A stretch of 64,000 bases of DNA. Origin: Spirosoma arboris (lineage in GTDB: Bacteria > Bacteroidota > Bacteroidia > Cytophagales > Spirosomataceae). The stretch covers positions 1-64,000 of the forward strand of contig NZ_WPIN01000002.1 in the NCBI RefSeq assembly GCF_009754945.1, in the 5' to 3' direction. Shown here in pieces: positions 1-9,740 of this stretch. Made by a program: the position numbers and the translations under genes. Position 1 is the first letter of the stretch, and each line of letters opens with the position of its first letter. The notes below the pieces were generated by a model. The model did no database searches, had not been told where the DNA came from, and saw only the letters and a program-made list of their open reading frames with translations.

Positions 1-41
1 TAATAATTCTTGACATACCAAACAGAAAAATAGGAAGTGAA

Positions 42-2147
42 TCAGGGTACAGTGGGTAAAGCAAAAGCGACGTACTTATCTCCTGATTTCGTATTCAATT
101 TTCCGCCACCACAGGCAATGACTACGTATTGTTTGCCCCCCACCGAATAGGTACTGGGCGATGCATATCCTGCGGCTGGCAGTTGAACCTGCCACAGAAT
201 TTTGCCCGTTTTCTTGTCAAATGCCCGTAGCTGCTCGTCTTTACTGGCAGCAATAAACAACAGATTACTGCCCGTTACAAGTGGTCCGCCATAGTTATCG
301 GTTCCGGTTGGAGCAACGCCTTTAGCCGTAAGTTCTTTGTATTCGCCCAAAGGAACCTGCCAGCGATGCTCGCCGGTATTGAGGTCAATGGCGGTAAGTG
401 TGCCCCAGGGTGGCGCACTGACTGGATAGCCGTTGCTGTCGTACCAGCGGTTATAGCCTGTATGTTGGTAAGGCAAACCCGCTTTTTGAGCGCTTACCGT
501 TTGTGTCGCATTGCCTTTATTGAACAGAAAATCGACGATGGCTTTGCGTTCGGCTTCAGGAAGGTGTGAAAAAGAAGGCATCATTCCCCGACCTTTGAGA
601 AGCACCTGATGGACGGCATTGGCCGAAAGCCGTGCTTCCAGACCCAGCAATGATGGATAAGAACCATCGTGGTTTCCCCGGCGATCGGCACCATGACAAG
701 CGGCACAACGCAAACTATATAATTGAGCACCCGTTACCGACGCGTTGCTAGCGGGTTGCTCTTTCAGCACCAGCGAGGAAAAGCAGGGATTTTGTTTGGC
801 CGGTATGTAGATCACTCCCTCAGGATCGACTGCCGAGCCTCCCCATTGCGCACCGCCATCGGTGCCGGGAAAGAAGATGGTCATTGTTGACGTCAGCGGA
901 ATATAGGGACTTCCTGTGTGGGCTTTGCGTAGCGTGGCTACGATTTCATCCCGATTCGACGCCCAGGGATTGATGTCTTTTTCGGTGAATGACTGCTTGG
1001 TAAACGGAGCCGGTTTCGTCGGGATAGGCTGCGTCCGGCTGGGTTGCTCTCCCGCAACGGCAGCGGTTGGAAACGCTTTTTCAACGACTGGAAACAACGG
1101 TTTTCCGGTTACCCTATCAAAAACGAAAACGTGGCCCTGCTTGGTCGTTTGTGCCACCGCATCAATTTTCTTACCTGCTTGAACGACCGTTAACAAACTA
1201 GGCGGTGCGGGCGGGTCTCGGTCCCAGATGTCGTGATGCACAAACTGAAAATGCCAGACCCGCTTGCCAGTTGTTGCATCTAATGCCAGTAAACAATTGG
1301 CGTACAGGTTATTGCCTTTGCGATTGCCTCCGTAAAAATCATAAGCCGCCGAACCTGTCGGAATGTACACAATACCTCGATCCCGGTCGATGGCCATACC
1401 CGCCCAGGCATTAGCACCACCCAATCGTTGGCGTGGATTAGCGGGCGCCCAGGTATCGTACCCAAATTCGCCGGGTTGCGGAATTGTATGAAACGTCCAG
1501 ACTTTCTGACCCGTTCGAACATCGTAGGCCCGCACATCGCCCAGCAAGGCAGTTTCGCCTTCGGATACGCGTACACCCACAATGATCAGGTTTTTGTAAA
1601 TGGTGTTGGGCGTATTGGGTTGCACGTAATTATCAGCCCCCGGTCGTTCAATGCCTTCTTTCAGATCAATTCGTCCATCCTGACCAAAGCTGTCGATGGG
1701 CTTACCCGTCTGTGCATCGAACGCGTAAAGCCATTTGCCCGCTCCAAACAGAATGCGTTTATCTTGGCCGTCGCCCCAGTATGTTACGCCCCGACTGGTG
1801 GTGCCGCCATTGTCCGTCAACTTCGTTCGCCAAATCTCCTGACCGGTGGCCGCATTCAACGCAAACGCCTGTGTATTGGCCGATACGCCGTACAGAACGC
1901 CATCGACAACAATAGGATTGCATTGAATCTGAGTTCGATTTCCTGTTGTATCAGCCCCCCCCGACCCATACGTCCAGGCCACTTTTAGTTGCTGTACATT
2001 CTCTGGGTTGATTTGCGCCAACGGAGAATAATGACTTCGGGCACCATCGCCATTGTACTCAGTCCAGTTGGTGTCAGGTAAGGTGGGAGGATGCCCAAAC
2101 TGAAAGGCAATAAAGAGCAGAGACGCTATGATTAGCAGGTATTTCAT
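42..2147 (-). CDS. PQQ-dependent dehydrogenase with fused cytochrome c domain
   Basis: An exported quinoprotein dehydrogenase of the glucose/alcohol dehydrogenase type, which oxidises a sugar or alcohol in the periplasm and passes electrons through an attached haem. A signal peptide (MKYLLIIASLLFIAFQFG) is followed by the typical opening YNGDGARSHYSPLAQINPEN. Repeated propeller motifs of the form A-x-D-x-x-T-G-x-x-x-W are seen throughout, for example ALDATTGKRVW and AFDKKTGKILW. A cytochrome c CAACH haem site lies at residues 481-485, inserted before the last propeller blades. The frame is open upstream to 2258, but the ATG at 2147 is preferred because the signal peptide starts there and GAGG lies just upstream. 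It is the last gene of the minus-strand cluster that begins with the sigma factor. The substrate cannot be told from sequence. Confidence 0.88.
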   Translation of the reverse strand: MKYLLIIASLLFIAFQFGHPPTLPDTNWTEYNGDGARSHYSPLAQINPENVQQLKVAWTYGSGGADTTGNRTQIQCNPIVVDGVLYGVSANTQAFALNAATGQEIWRTKLTDNGGTTSRGVTYWGDGQDKRILFGAGKWLYAFDAQTGKPIDSFGQDGRIDLKEGIERPGADNYVQPNTPNTIYKNLIIVGVRVSEGETALLGDVRAYDVRTGQKVWTFHTIPQPGEFGYDTWAPANPRQRLGGANAWAGMAIDRDRGIVYIPTGSAAYDFYGGNRKGNNLYANCLLALDATTGKRVWHFQFVHHDIWDRDPPAPPSLLTVVQAGKKIDAVAQTTKQGHVFVFDRVTGKPLFPVVEKAFPTAAVAGEQPSRTQPIPTKPAPFTKQSFTEKDINPWASNRDEIVATLRKAHTGSPYIPLTSTMTIFFPGTDGGAQWGGSAVDPEGVIYIPAKQNPCFSSLVLKEQPASNASVTGAQLYSLRCAACHGADRRGNHDGSYPSLLGLEARLSANAVHQVLLKGRGMMPSFSHLPEAERKAIVDFLFNKGNATQTVSAQKAGLPYQHTGYNRWYDSNGYPVSAPPWGTLTAIDLNTGEHRWQVPLGEYKELTAKGVAPTGTDNYGGPLVTGSNLLFIAASKDEQLRAFDKKTGKILWQVQLPAAGYASPSTYSVGGKQYVVIACGGGKLNTKSGDKYVAFALPTVP

Positions 2148-2165
2148 ATGGATAACCTCACTCCA

Positions 2166-2197
2166 ACCCCTCTCCTGTTTTAGGAGAGGGGCTTTTT
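2166..2197. repeat. Short GC-rich hairpin upstream of the PQQ dehydrogenase
   Basis: Perfect 10-bp inverted repeat CCCCTCTCCT / AGGAGAGGGG with a 5-nt loop, followed by CTTTTT on the plus strand. It sits in the 111-bp gap between the heparinase-type gene and the PQQ dehydrogenase. The T-run is on the plus strand, whereas both neighbours are on the minus strand, so it is more probably a dispersed palindromic repeat or leader hairpin than their terminator. Confidence 0.5.
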
Positions 2198-2258
2198 CAT
2201 GCTCTGGAGTGTTGAAAAGCATGAATGTTTTACGATTCAGGAAAGAATAGAAGAACAA

Positions 2259-4223
2259 CTAATTTACTGTTGATACCACATACCTGAACTTGTCCTGAGC
2301 AGCCAGCGACTGGTTGGTGAGCAGTACCCGAAAAATGTCCTGAACCTGCCATTTCTGCCGAAACACTTTATCGTCGGATTGGTCGAGTGGTAGCTTTTCA
2401 ACGGAGACTTTCCACTTGGCGGCATCGTAATCCAGGCTCACTTTTTTGCCGTTTGCCTGCTCGAAAATAAGCTTTCCAGCCTGACTGGTATTGACGGAGC
2501 AAATGGTCATGAACGTTTGCAAAAGGCTTTTTAAGGGCGCTGTCGCCGTGTAGTCGTCCCCAATTTCAATCGTATTTTGAGGAGTCGTTTTAACCGTTCG
2601 CGTCCATTTTTTTAGGGTTGTCGTTGGCGGGTAAGCGATTTCAATATCCATCCGCAAATCGCTGGTGTTGGCTGGGTGTGTATAGACCACATTCGTTGCT
2701 TCAAACTTTCGCCCTGCCGACTGAGGTATACCATTGATTGTCGGAAGGTTATGATAGGGCGAGGTGTTGTACCAGGAATTGTACCGTTCCGCCGAAAACG
2801 TTTTAGCCGTGTACGTTCCTGATCCGGCATCGATAATGACGGGAGCCCCGTTTGCATAGATGATGAAATCGCCGACGTCATTATGATTGTGACTTTCGTT
2901 GTTATGGCCGCCATGCGAAGCCACGTATAGCAAGTCGTTGCCCGTATGGGCACCCATCAATTGAATATCTGAAAACCAGACACTAGCTGGTGCTGGTGCT
3001 TTCAGATTTTTAGACGACGCAACAACTTTGGCCATTTCGGGCAAACTTAGCCAATCGAACAGCGCCCGTTGTTTGGTGGTGGTTTCACCCGAAATTGGCT
3101 GACTGGAACGTGTGTAAGCCCAGGTTGCCAGTTGCACCAGCAACGGGTCATTAACGGCTTTTCCAATACGATATAAGAACGGCGCATCAATCGTGATAGT
3201 CGGGCTGGCATCGGCGGTGTTAATGAAATAGTTACCCGCAATGTGCGTCTTGTAAATGTAGGCTGCCATATTTCTGACCAATGGTTCCTGGTACACATTT
3301 ACCTTCCCCTTCGTTACCTGATTCAGTATTTCCAGCGCATCAAATGTGCTTCCTCCGGCCAAAAACCAATACGATGGGCCTTCATCGCAGCCGCCATCAT
3401 CGCCCAGGCTATTGAAATAGTTATCGAGCAACAACATGGAATAACGAAGGTTTTTGGCTCGACGCGCTTCATCTTTTTCCATCAGCAGATTGGTCAACTG
3501 CCAGTTCGAGATTATCCACGGATTCCAGTTGTTAACCGGCTTGTCATCCACGTTGCCCAGGTAGCCATACCGAGCGGTTTCCATAGGCTTGAGCACCCGA
3601 CGATTCAGCTCATACTGGATTCGAGGACGTAACAATTTGGATTTGCTATCGAGCACTGGCCCAATCAGATAATCCGTCAGGGCTAGCATGACGGCCGTTT
3701 CGGCCGAGACCAGATCGACTGTCGGTTCCTCAACATCGGGTAAGCCTAACCTGGCCTTCTGCAAATACAAGTGCACCGGAATTCCCCAATAGGTCTCTTC
3801 GCAGGTAGACCAAATGCCATTCATGATGTCCTCGGCAAAGCGTCCTTTTCCTTCGACTGCTTCGGCCAGTACCAGACTCATCAAATGCGCCCGGCGTTTG
3901 GCCTGGAAATTAGAATACTCGGTACGGTCGCCGGTACGAACAGAAGTCAGCAGAAGTGATGCTGAAATCGCTGGCCAGTCTTTTCCTAACCAGCTTTCGC
4001 CTTTTTTGATCAAACGTTGTTGAAGCGTATCCGGTAATCGCTTCTGCCACTCGGCCGCTGTCTGGGGGAAGGGTTTCCAGTCAGCGCGGGGAATCAGGGA
4101 ACTGGCTATATCTGTTTCTGAATATCGACTGAGGATATGCCGTTCTGTTCGCTGGGCGTGTGCGAGTGTATTGGCGGTGAGGATGGCTATGAATAGATAG
4201 GGTATTGTGCGAGATATTGGCAT
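2259..4223 (-). CDS. Heparinase II/III family polysaccharide lyase, secreted
   Basis: A 654-aa exported protein with a signal peptide ending near AHAQ (residue 24), an alpha-helical middle part and a C-terminal heparinase II/III domain. The diagnostic segment around residues 441-470 reads ESHNHNDVGDFIIYANG and is followed by a conserved IDAGSGTYT turn. H445 and H447 lie in that motif. Families of this fold cleave uronic-acid-containing polysaccharides (heparin-like, alginate-like or similar) by beta-elimination in the periplasm. It lies 179 bp downstream of the SusD gene in the same direction, so it is the probable depolymerase of this SusC/D locus. The exact substrate class is not deducible. 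A long palindromic repeat sits between it and SusD, so it may be partly uncoupled from the upstream genes. Confidence 0.85.
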   Translation of the reverse strand: MPISRTIPYLFIAILTANTLAHAQRTERHILSRYSETDIASSLIPRADWKPFPQTAAEWQKRLPDTLQQRLIKKGESWLGKDWPAISASLLLTSVRTGDRTEYSNFQAKRRAHLMSLVLAEAVEGKGRFAEDIMNGIWSTCEETYWGIPVHLYLQKARLGLPDVEEPTVDLVSAETAVMLALTDYLIGPVLDSKSKLLRPRIQYELNRRVLKPMETARYGYLGNVDDKPVNNWNPWIISNWQLTNLLMEKDEARRAKNLRYSMLLLDNYFNSLGDDGGCDEGPSYWFLAGGSTFDALEILNQVTKGKVNVYQEPLVRNMAAYIYKTHIAGNYFINTADASPTITIDAPFLYRIGKAVNDPLLVQLATWAYTRSSQPISGETTTKQRALFDWLSLPEMAKVVASSKNLKAPAPASVWFSDIQLMGAHTGNDLLYVASHGGHNNESHNHNDVGDFIIYANGAPVIIDAGSGTYTAKTFSAERYNSWYNTSPYHNLPTINGIPQSAGRKFEATNVVYTHPANTSDLRMDIEIAYPPTTTLKKWTRTVKTTPQNTIEIGDDYTATAPLKSLLQTFMTICSVNTSQAGKLIFEQANGKKVSLDYDAAKWKVSVEKLPLDQSDDKVFRQKWQVQDIFRVLLTNQSLAAQDKFRYVVSTVN

Positions 4224-4247
4224 GAGGTTTAATGGCTTTTTTGTGTT

Positions 4248-4348
4248 GTCAGATGCTTACATCTGACATGAGAGGTTTCTCAAAACCTATATGTGCTCAT
4301 GAGGTTTTGAGAAACCTCTCATGTCGGTTATGAGTAACCGACATCACA
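4248..4348. repeat. Three-hairpin palindromic repeat, family A copy 1
   Basis: Three consecutive inverted repeats. A short one (GTCAGATG...CATCTGAC) is followed by a long one with arms of 23 nt containing GAGAGGTTTCTCAAAACCT and its complement, then a second short one (GTCGGTTA...TAACCGAC) ending in ATCACA. The same architecture and the same core GGTTTCTCAAAACCT recur at 17143-17245. The element lies between the SusD and heparinase-type genes. It resembles REP/BIME-like or MITE-like extragenic palindromes. Confidence 0.8.
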
Positions 4349-4402
4349 TCAGGTTATTATAGAAATGGGTAGAGTCTTTTGATTACCCTACCCATTATCT
4401 TA

Positions 4403-6133
4403 CTACCAACCTGTGTTATTTTTGCCAAGATTTGGATTGAGCCCTAACTCGTTTACAGGTAGGGGCCATAGATAATCCCGACTTGTGTTAAACGTGCGCT
4501 TGGCGGCCGCCTGATACAGCACATAGCCATCCTGAAGGGCTGGAGCAGCTGTGCCTGTTGCGTATTCTTTCGGAAAATATTTAGGACCGATGAGCGCTTT
4601 GGGCAATTCAGTTTCAGCGGTTTTCCAGCGAATCAAATCCCAATACCGGAATCCTTCATAGGCCAGTTCTACAGTACGTTCCCGACGAAGTTCGGTCTTC
4701 ATATCCAGCCCATTCGCGCTAACAAAGGCATTCGTCAGCAAGGGAAGTAAAGTGGTTTGGCTATTCGTAGCCCGATTGCGGAGTACGTTGATTGTTTTGT
4801 TTAAATCGGCATCACTGATACTGCCGTTTAATTCAAATGCAGCTTCGGCATAGTTTAACAGTACTTCGGCATACCGTAGCACCATAAAATCGACATAGCT
4901 ATTGCTGGCTACCCAGTCGGCCGCGATGTAATACTTCTTGATCCGGTAGGCCGTTGTCGGAACGAAATAAGGCGTAAACGAAGAGCCAAAATAATCACCT
5001 TTCCGAAAGATAGTCATACCCAGTCGAGGGTCGCGGTTGCGGTATTCAGTTAAGGTACTGGTTTGAAGTGCGGTCGAATCAAACGCCGATTTTCCCGCAG
5101 GCAGACCATCTTTAAACAGAACCATATCCATGTATGATCGGGTGGCTACAATAGCACCCTGTTCAAGGATTGAACGTCCGTAGGAATGGGCTGAAATGCT
5201 GTTCGTAATATTCTGACCGTACAATCGGGCTAATATCACTTCTTTGTTGGCTGCGTATGTTTCACCAGCATACTGGAACAGGTAAAAGAAACTACTATCT
5301 CGTCGGGGAGCATACGAAAACAGCGAATGTTTACCTTCGGTAATGACGGTATTGCTGGCATCCAGGGCTAGCTGAAGGTGCCGGGCTGGTGTTCCGGTAT
5401 TAGTATATTTTTGGCGCGTTCCTTCAAACAACCCCACTCTCGATTTGAAAGCCAGCGCGGCACTTCGCGTAATTCGACCATACTCGTTACCACTCGTTGC
5501 GTTCAACAAGTCGGGTTGTGGGCAATATTTAGCGGCAAAATCTAAGTCGGCGTACACACTGTCGATAATTGTTTCCCGGGCCGTACGGGCACCAAATAGT
5601 AGTGGATCATCGGTGGTTAAGGTTTTCAGTAGAAGGGGTACATCGCCAAAACGCTTCGTCAATTCATAATAACCAAATGCCCGGAAGAAACGAGCTTCAC
5701 CCCGGTAACGATTGATTATAGCGACATCGCCGGTTACCCCGTTCGCCTTCTCCACAATATTATTGGCGGCCCGTATCAATTTGTAGTAATACGTCCATTC
5801 GGTCGAGAGGGCCGGAGCGGTTGAGCGAGACCCGTCACTGACATCATTTAATGTACCCGACGCGACCGAGCCGATATCAGAATAAACATCCTGAACAGGG
5901 TAGGCTGGAATCGGAGTTGCTCCCGATGCAGCACCATCTGTCACAGCAGCCAGCGCGGGTAAATAGGTATAGAGATAATTGCATCCGAGAGCAAGGTCAC
6001 TCGGACTTTTCCAGAAATTCTGATCAGTAATCGTCGTTTGGGCAACCTGATCAAGCTCTTTCTCACAGCTCCAAAGCCCTATTGACAGTAGGAGCATCGC
6101 GAGTGGTATATAGAAATTTTTACGGCGAATCAT
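4403..6133 (-). CDS. SusD/RagB family nutrient-binding outer membrane lipoprotein
   Basis: A 576-aa surface lipoprotein that forms the lid of the SusC channel and binds the oligosaccharide to be imported. The N-terminus has a basic start, a hydrophobic stretch and a lipobox ending at C23 (LWSC). The body shows SusD signatures: FWKSPSDLALGCNYLY near the N-terminus, a helical TPR-like region with EARFFRAFGYYELTKRFGDVPL, and the C-terminal LRRERTVELAYEGFRYWDLIRW typical of RagB. It is 22 bp downstream of the SusC gene and in the same direction, the standard SusC-SusD order. Confidence 0.96.
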   Translation of the reverse strand: MIRRKNFYIPLAMLLLSIGLWSCEKELDQVAQTTITDQNFWKSPSDLALGCNYLYTYLPALAAVTDGAASGATPIPAYPVQDVYSDIGSVASGTLNDVSDGSRSTAPALSTEWTYYYKLIRAANNIVEKANGVTGDVAIINRYRGEARFFRAFGYYELTKRFGDVPLLLKTLTTDDPLLFGARTARETIIDSVYADLDFAAKYCPQPDLLNATSGNEYGRITRSAALAFKSRVGLFEGTRQKYTNTGTPARHLQLALDASNTVITEGKHSLFSYAPRRDSSFFYLFQYAGETYAANKEVILARLYGQNITNSISAHSYGRSILEQGAIVATRSYMDMVLFKDGLPAGKSAFDSTALQTSTLTEYRNRDPRLGMTIFRKGDYFGSSFTPYFVPTTAYRIKKYYIAADWVASNSYVDFMVLRYAEVLLNYAEAAFELNGSISDADLNKTINVLRNRATNSQTTLLPLLTNAFVSANGLDMKTELRRERTVELAYEGFRYWDLIRWKTAETELPKALIGPKYFPKEYATGTAAPALQDGYVLYQAAAKRTFNTSRDYLWPLPVNELGLNPNLGKNNTGW

Positions 6134-6155
6134 GGCAAATGTCAGTTAAGTAATC

Positions 6156-9100
6156 TTATTGGAACGTTACGTTAAGACCGAATGAATATGAACGGAACAG
6201 TGGGTACTGGAAGCTGGCATTGCTGGGATTTTCGGCATCGTAATATTTGTACCACATTTTGTTTTTCTCCCAGATGTCCTGTCCCGAGAAAAAGATGCGT
6301 GCTTTGGCAATGTGCACTTTCTGAGTCAGTTGGACCGGAATAGTGTAACCTACCTGTAGATTCTTCAGGCGGATATAAGCGGCATTCTGCACCCAGTGGT
6401 CCGATACATTCGTGTTCCAGGTAGCACCAACATAAGGGCGGGGGAAACGGGCATTTGGGTTATCAGGCGTCCAGTAATCTTCATGAATGGCCCAGGGCAT
6501 CCGCCAGCTATCGGTAAAGGGAACCAGTGCCTTGGCAAACAGGAGCATCTTGCGCTCGCCAACTCCCTGAAATAAGGCTGATAGATCAAAGCCTTTCCAG
6601 GTTGCACTGAAATTGGCCCCGAAAATATAGCGGGGACTTGTGTTTCCGAGATTAACCAGGTCGCCGTGGTCGTCGGCCCGGCCTAAACCAGCATTGACTT
6701 TTCCATCGCCATTGACATCCTGTAGTTTAATGTCGCCAACGCCCGTCTTTGTGTTTTGAAAAGCATGTGAGGTTACGTCTTCATTCGTGGTAAAATAGCC
6801 TTCATCCTTATAGCCATAAATGGTGTTCAGCGGTAAACCCGGCAGGTACGTATTCAGGCCTTCCAGATAGGCGAAAGGGCCATCGTAACGAGTTACTTTG
6901 TTGGTATTGTCGCTGACGTTCAAGTTAATCGCATAGCTACCATTTTTGAAGGTATCGCGCCAACCCAGCGAGGCATCCCAGCCTTTTACCTGAAGTGCTG
7001 CGGCATTGGTCGAACTCGGCGTAACACCCAGTGTAGCAGGCAGGTTAAGCCGTATAAATACATTGTTGTTGTTACGGACGTAATAATCGAAGCTACCCGT
7101 CAGACGGTTTTTAAACAAACCGAAATCTAAACCGATGTCGGTGGTTTCGATAATTTCCCAGCCTTTGCCAAGCGAGGGTAACGTTGACTGGTAGAGGTAG
7201 GGCGTGTTGGCATTATTGAAGGGGTAATTATTCCCACTGATCAACGTGGCCTGATAGTCATAGTTATACAAATTCAGGTTGGTGGATTGGGCTCCTCCCA
7301 ATCGGCCCCACGAGCCTCGTAGCTTGAACTCCGTAAAAATGGGCAGGGCATTCGTAAACCAGGATTCCGTACTCAATCGCCAGGCCGCTGATGCCGATGG
7401 GAACAGCGCACTTTGGTAGCCGGGAGCCAGCCGTGAACTGGCATCATTCCGTAGGTTGGCTTCCAGGAAATACTTGCCCGCGTAATTGTACGTCAGTCGG
7501 CCAAAATAGGAAACCCACGTATTAACCTGGATATTATCACTTACGTTGGCGGGTGATGCCGTAGCCAGCGTCGAATAGTTTAAGGTTGGTAAGTCATTGG
7601 ACAGCAAGGCTGTTTGCTTTGCTGATACACTGTTGTAATTATAACTCTTGAATTCAAAACCACCAAGCAGGTGAAAATTGTGTTTATCACCGAGTTTCCA
7701 GTCATAATCGCCCAATGCCTGAACATTTTGCCAAAGCTGAGTAGACCGGACTTTTTGGAGCGAATTCGTCTGATTAATGCTGCCACCTGAAACAGGATCG
7801 GGTGATGTTAGTACATACCGGGGAACGGTTCTGAGAAAAACATCCTGGTTATACTGTTGAACACGAGGACTATAGACGAATCGAAGACCAAGACCTTTGG
7901 CCAGATTATCGGCTCGTAAAGTAAAAACGCCTTCAATCGTATGCTGGGTTGATTTATTATAACCGCCGTCTTTCAAGACAGGGTAAGCAGCAGATGTAGT
8001 GCCTACATACGCATATTTGGTGTCATCGCTGCCGGGTAGAAAAATAGGGTTTCTGGATGCACGTACCTGGTACAGATTATACATCAATCCGCCATCACCA
8101 GCGGCTGTAATGGAGGGTGCCTGAACCCTGGCCTGAGTATAGGCCACCCGCGAGTCGATACTTAATTTATTACTGAGTTTCGTGTTCAGATTTAAGCGGG
8201 CATTATACCGTTGGGCAGCATCGGGACCAATGTTAAAAACGCCTTTCTGGTCGAAATAACCCAGCGAAAACATGTATTGTGTTTTGTCACTCCCTCCACT
8301 TATGCTGATATTGTGATTCTGAACCGGGCTTACTTTCCGGGTCAGTATATCCAGCTGATTGGTGTCGAAAAAGTAGTCGTAGCTCCCTGCCGAGTTCTTT
8401 ACAACGTTGGTATCCGGGTCCATCAGCCAGCGTATCTGTTGATCCGAAAAGGCGTAACTGCCGTTTGTATTGAACTGGGCCACGTTATTTAACTGAGCCT
8501 GCTCCCAGGAATGCAATAGCTTGGGTTGATTATAGGGTTTATTGATCGTAAACAACCCCGTATAATCGATCCGCATTTTCTGGGTTGATCCTTTTTTAGT
8601 CGTTACCAGAATCACGCCACCACCCGCTTTGGCCCCATAAATAGCAGCCGCAGCCGCATCTTTCAACACCGATATATTAGCAATGTCATTCGGATTTATA
8701 AGGGAAAGATCGCCTTCCACACCATCCACAATAACGAGTGGGCTATTGCCCGCATCGCCGTTAATAGACGTGGCGCCACGTATCTGGGCCGCCCATCCTT
8801 CCTGACCAGGCTGACCGCTCTGGCGTGTAATGATTAAGCCGGGAGCTGTTCCCTGCAAAGCCGAAACTGCGTTGGTAACCGGCCTATTCTCAAGTACTTT
8901 GGCTTCTATAGTCGATACGGCACCTGTGATGTTTTCTCGTTTTTGAGTTCCATAGCCAACAACGACGACTTCATTAATGGAGTTAGCGCTGGGTTGTAAT
9001 TGGAGACTGATAGCTGTCTGATTTCCAATCGTTACTTCCTGGGTCTCATAGCCGATAAACGAGAACACCAGCGTACCTTTAACCTGATTATCAGGCACAT

Positions 9101-9698
9101 TGAGTTTATACATCCCATTGCCGTCGGTTGCGGTGCCAACGGTGGTTCCTTTTACCACAACACTTACACCAGGCAGGCCATCACCCGTTTCGCTTGTAAT
9201 ACGTCCTGTAATTACCCGTTGAGCAGGCATATTGGCGGGCCGTACGACCGAGCGGGCTTGGTCAATTTCGTCTATTGGCGACACGGCTACCGAGGCCACC
9301 GTCGTGTTAATGGGTAAGCTCGTGTTTTCTGCCCGTGCATTATCCTGGCTTTTGGCGGGCGTAATCAGATAGGACTTGCCGCGCTTGCGATAGGTCAGTC
9401 GAAGCGGCTTCAATAGGTTGTCGAGCCGTTGCTCTAGTTTACCCGTCTGGCGAACCGCATCCATTGATACAGTTAGGCCTTCAACGGTCGATTCTTCATA
9501 GAGAATATTTACGCCAAAGGTGAGCCCCCATTCGTTCAGGACATCTTTGAGTACGCGAACAGCCGTTGCCGGGCGGGTAGGTTGCTGGCTTAACGAACGG
9601 GCAAATGCCATGTATTGTGCCTGAATCGGTAAGCCACTACTGGTCAATAGGAGTACCAGTACAACTACGGGGAAGTAGCTGGGTATTGGTCGCATCAT
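6156..9698 (-). CDS. SusC/RagA TonB-linked outer membrane transporter with STN signalling domain
   Basis: An 1180-aa TonB-dependent transporter. After a signal peptide comes an STN (secretin/TonB N-terminal) domain at about residues 55-115, then a carboxypeptidase-regulatory-like beta domain (about 163-240, GRITSETGDGLPGVSVVVKG). The SusC-type plug begins at NEVVVVGYGTQKRENITGAV and includes LVIVDGVEG and SVLKDAAAAAIYGAKAGGGV. The rest is the 22-stranded barrel. The STN domain, together with the adjacent FecR and ECF sigma genes, indicates trans-envelope signalling in which substrate binding releases the sigma factor. It pairs with the SusD gene 22 bp downstream. Confidence 0.96.
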   Translation of the reverse strand: MMRPIPSYFPVVVLVLLLTSSGLPIQAQYMAFARSLSQQPTRPATAVRVLKDVLNEWGLTFGVNILYEESTVEGLTVSMDAVRQTGKLEQRLDNLLKPLRLTYRKRGKSYLITPAKSQDNARAENTSLPINTTVASVAVSPIDEIDQARSVVRPANMPAQRVITGRITSETGDGLPGVSVVVKGTTVGTATDGNGMYKLNVPDNQVKGTLVFSFIGYETQEVTIGNQTAISLQLQPSANSINEVVVVGYGTQKRENITGAVSTIEAKVLENRPVTNAVSALQGTAPGLIITRQSGQPGQEGWAAQIRGATSINGDAGNSPLVIVDGVEGDLSLINPNDIANISVLKDAAAAAIYGAKAGGGVILVTTKKGSTQKMRIDYTGLFTINKPYNQPKLLHSWEQAQLNNVAQFNTNGSYAFSDQQIRWLMDPDTNVVKNSAGSYDYFFDTNQLDILTRKVSPVQNHNISISGGSDKTQYMFSLGYFDQKGVFNIGPDAAQRYNARLNLNTKLSNKLSIDSRVAYTQARVQAPSITAAGDGGLMYNLYQVRASRNPIFLPGSDDTKYAYVGTTSAAYPVLKDGGYNKSTQHTIEGVFTLRADNLAKGLGLRFVYSPRVQQYNQDVFLRTVPRYVLTSPDPVSGGSINQTNSLQKVRSTQLWQNVQALGDYDWKLGDKHNFHLLGGFEFKSYNYNSVSAKQTALLSNDLPTLNYSTLATASPANVSDNIQVNTWVSYFGRLTYNYAGKYFLEANLRNDASSRLAPGYQSALFPSASAAWRLSTESWFTNALPIFTEFKLRGSWGRLGGAQSTNLNLYNYDYQATLISGNNYPFNNANTPYLYQSTLPSLGKGWEIIETTDIGLDFGLFKNRLTGSFDYYVRNNNNVFIRLNLPATLGVTPSSTNAAALQVKGWDASLGWRDTFKNGSYAINLNVSDNTNKVTRYDGPFAYLEGLNTYLPGLPLNTIYGYKDEGYFTTNEDVTSHAFQNTKTGVGDIKLQDVNGDGKVNAGLGRADDHGDLVNLGNTSPRYIFGANFSATWKGFDLSALFQGVGERKMLLFAKALVPFTDSWRMPWAIHEDYWTPDNPNARFPRPYVGATWNTNVSDHWVQNAAYIRLKNLQVGYTIPVQLTQKVHIAKARIFFSGQDIWEKNKMWYKYYDAENPSNASFQYPLFRSYSFGLNVTFQ

Positions 9699-9740
9699 AC
9701 AAGTAAGGATTGAGGAATTTAAGGATTAATAAATCAAGGT

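Noticed and set aside
1428..1988. A 186-codon plus-strand open frame inside the PQQ dehydrogenase gene
   Set aside because: It lies wholly antisense to a strongly supported gene and its translation has no recognisable features; it is a shadow of the real coding strand.
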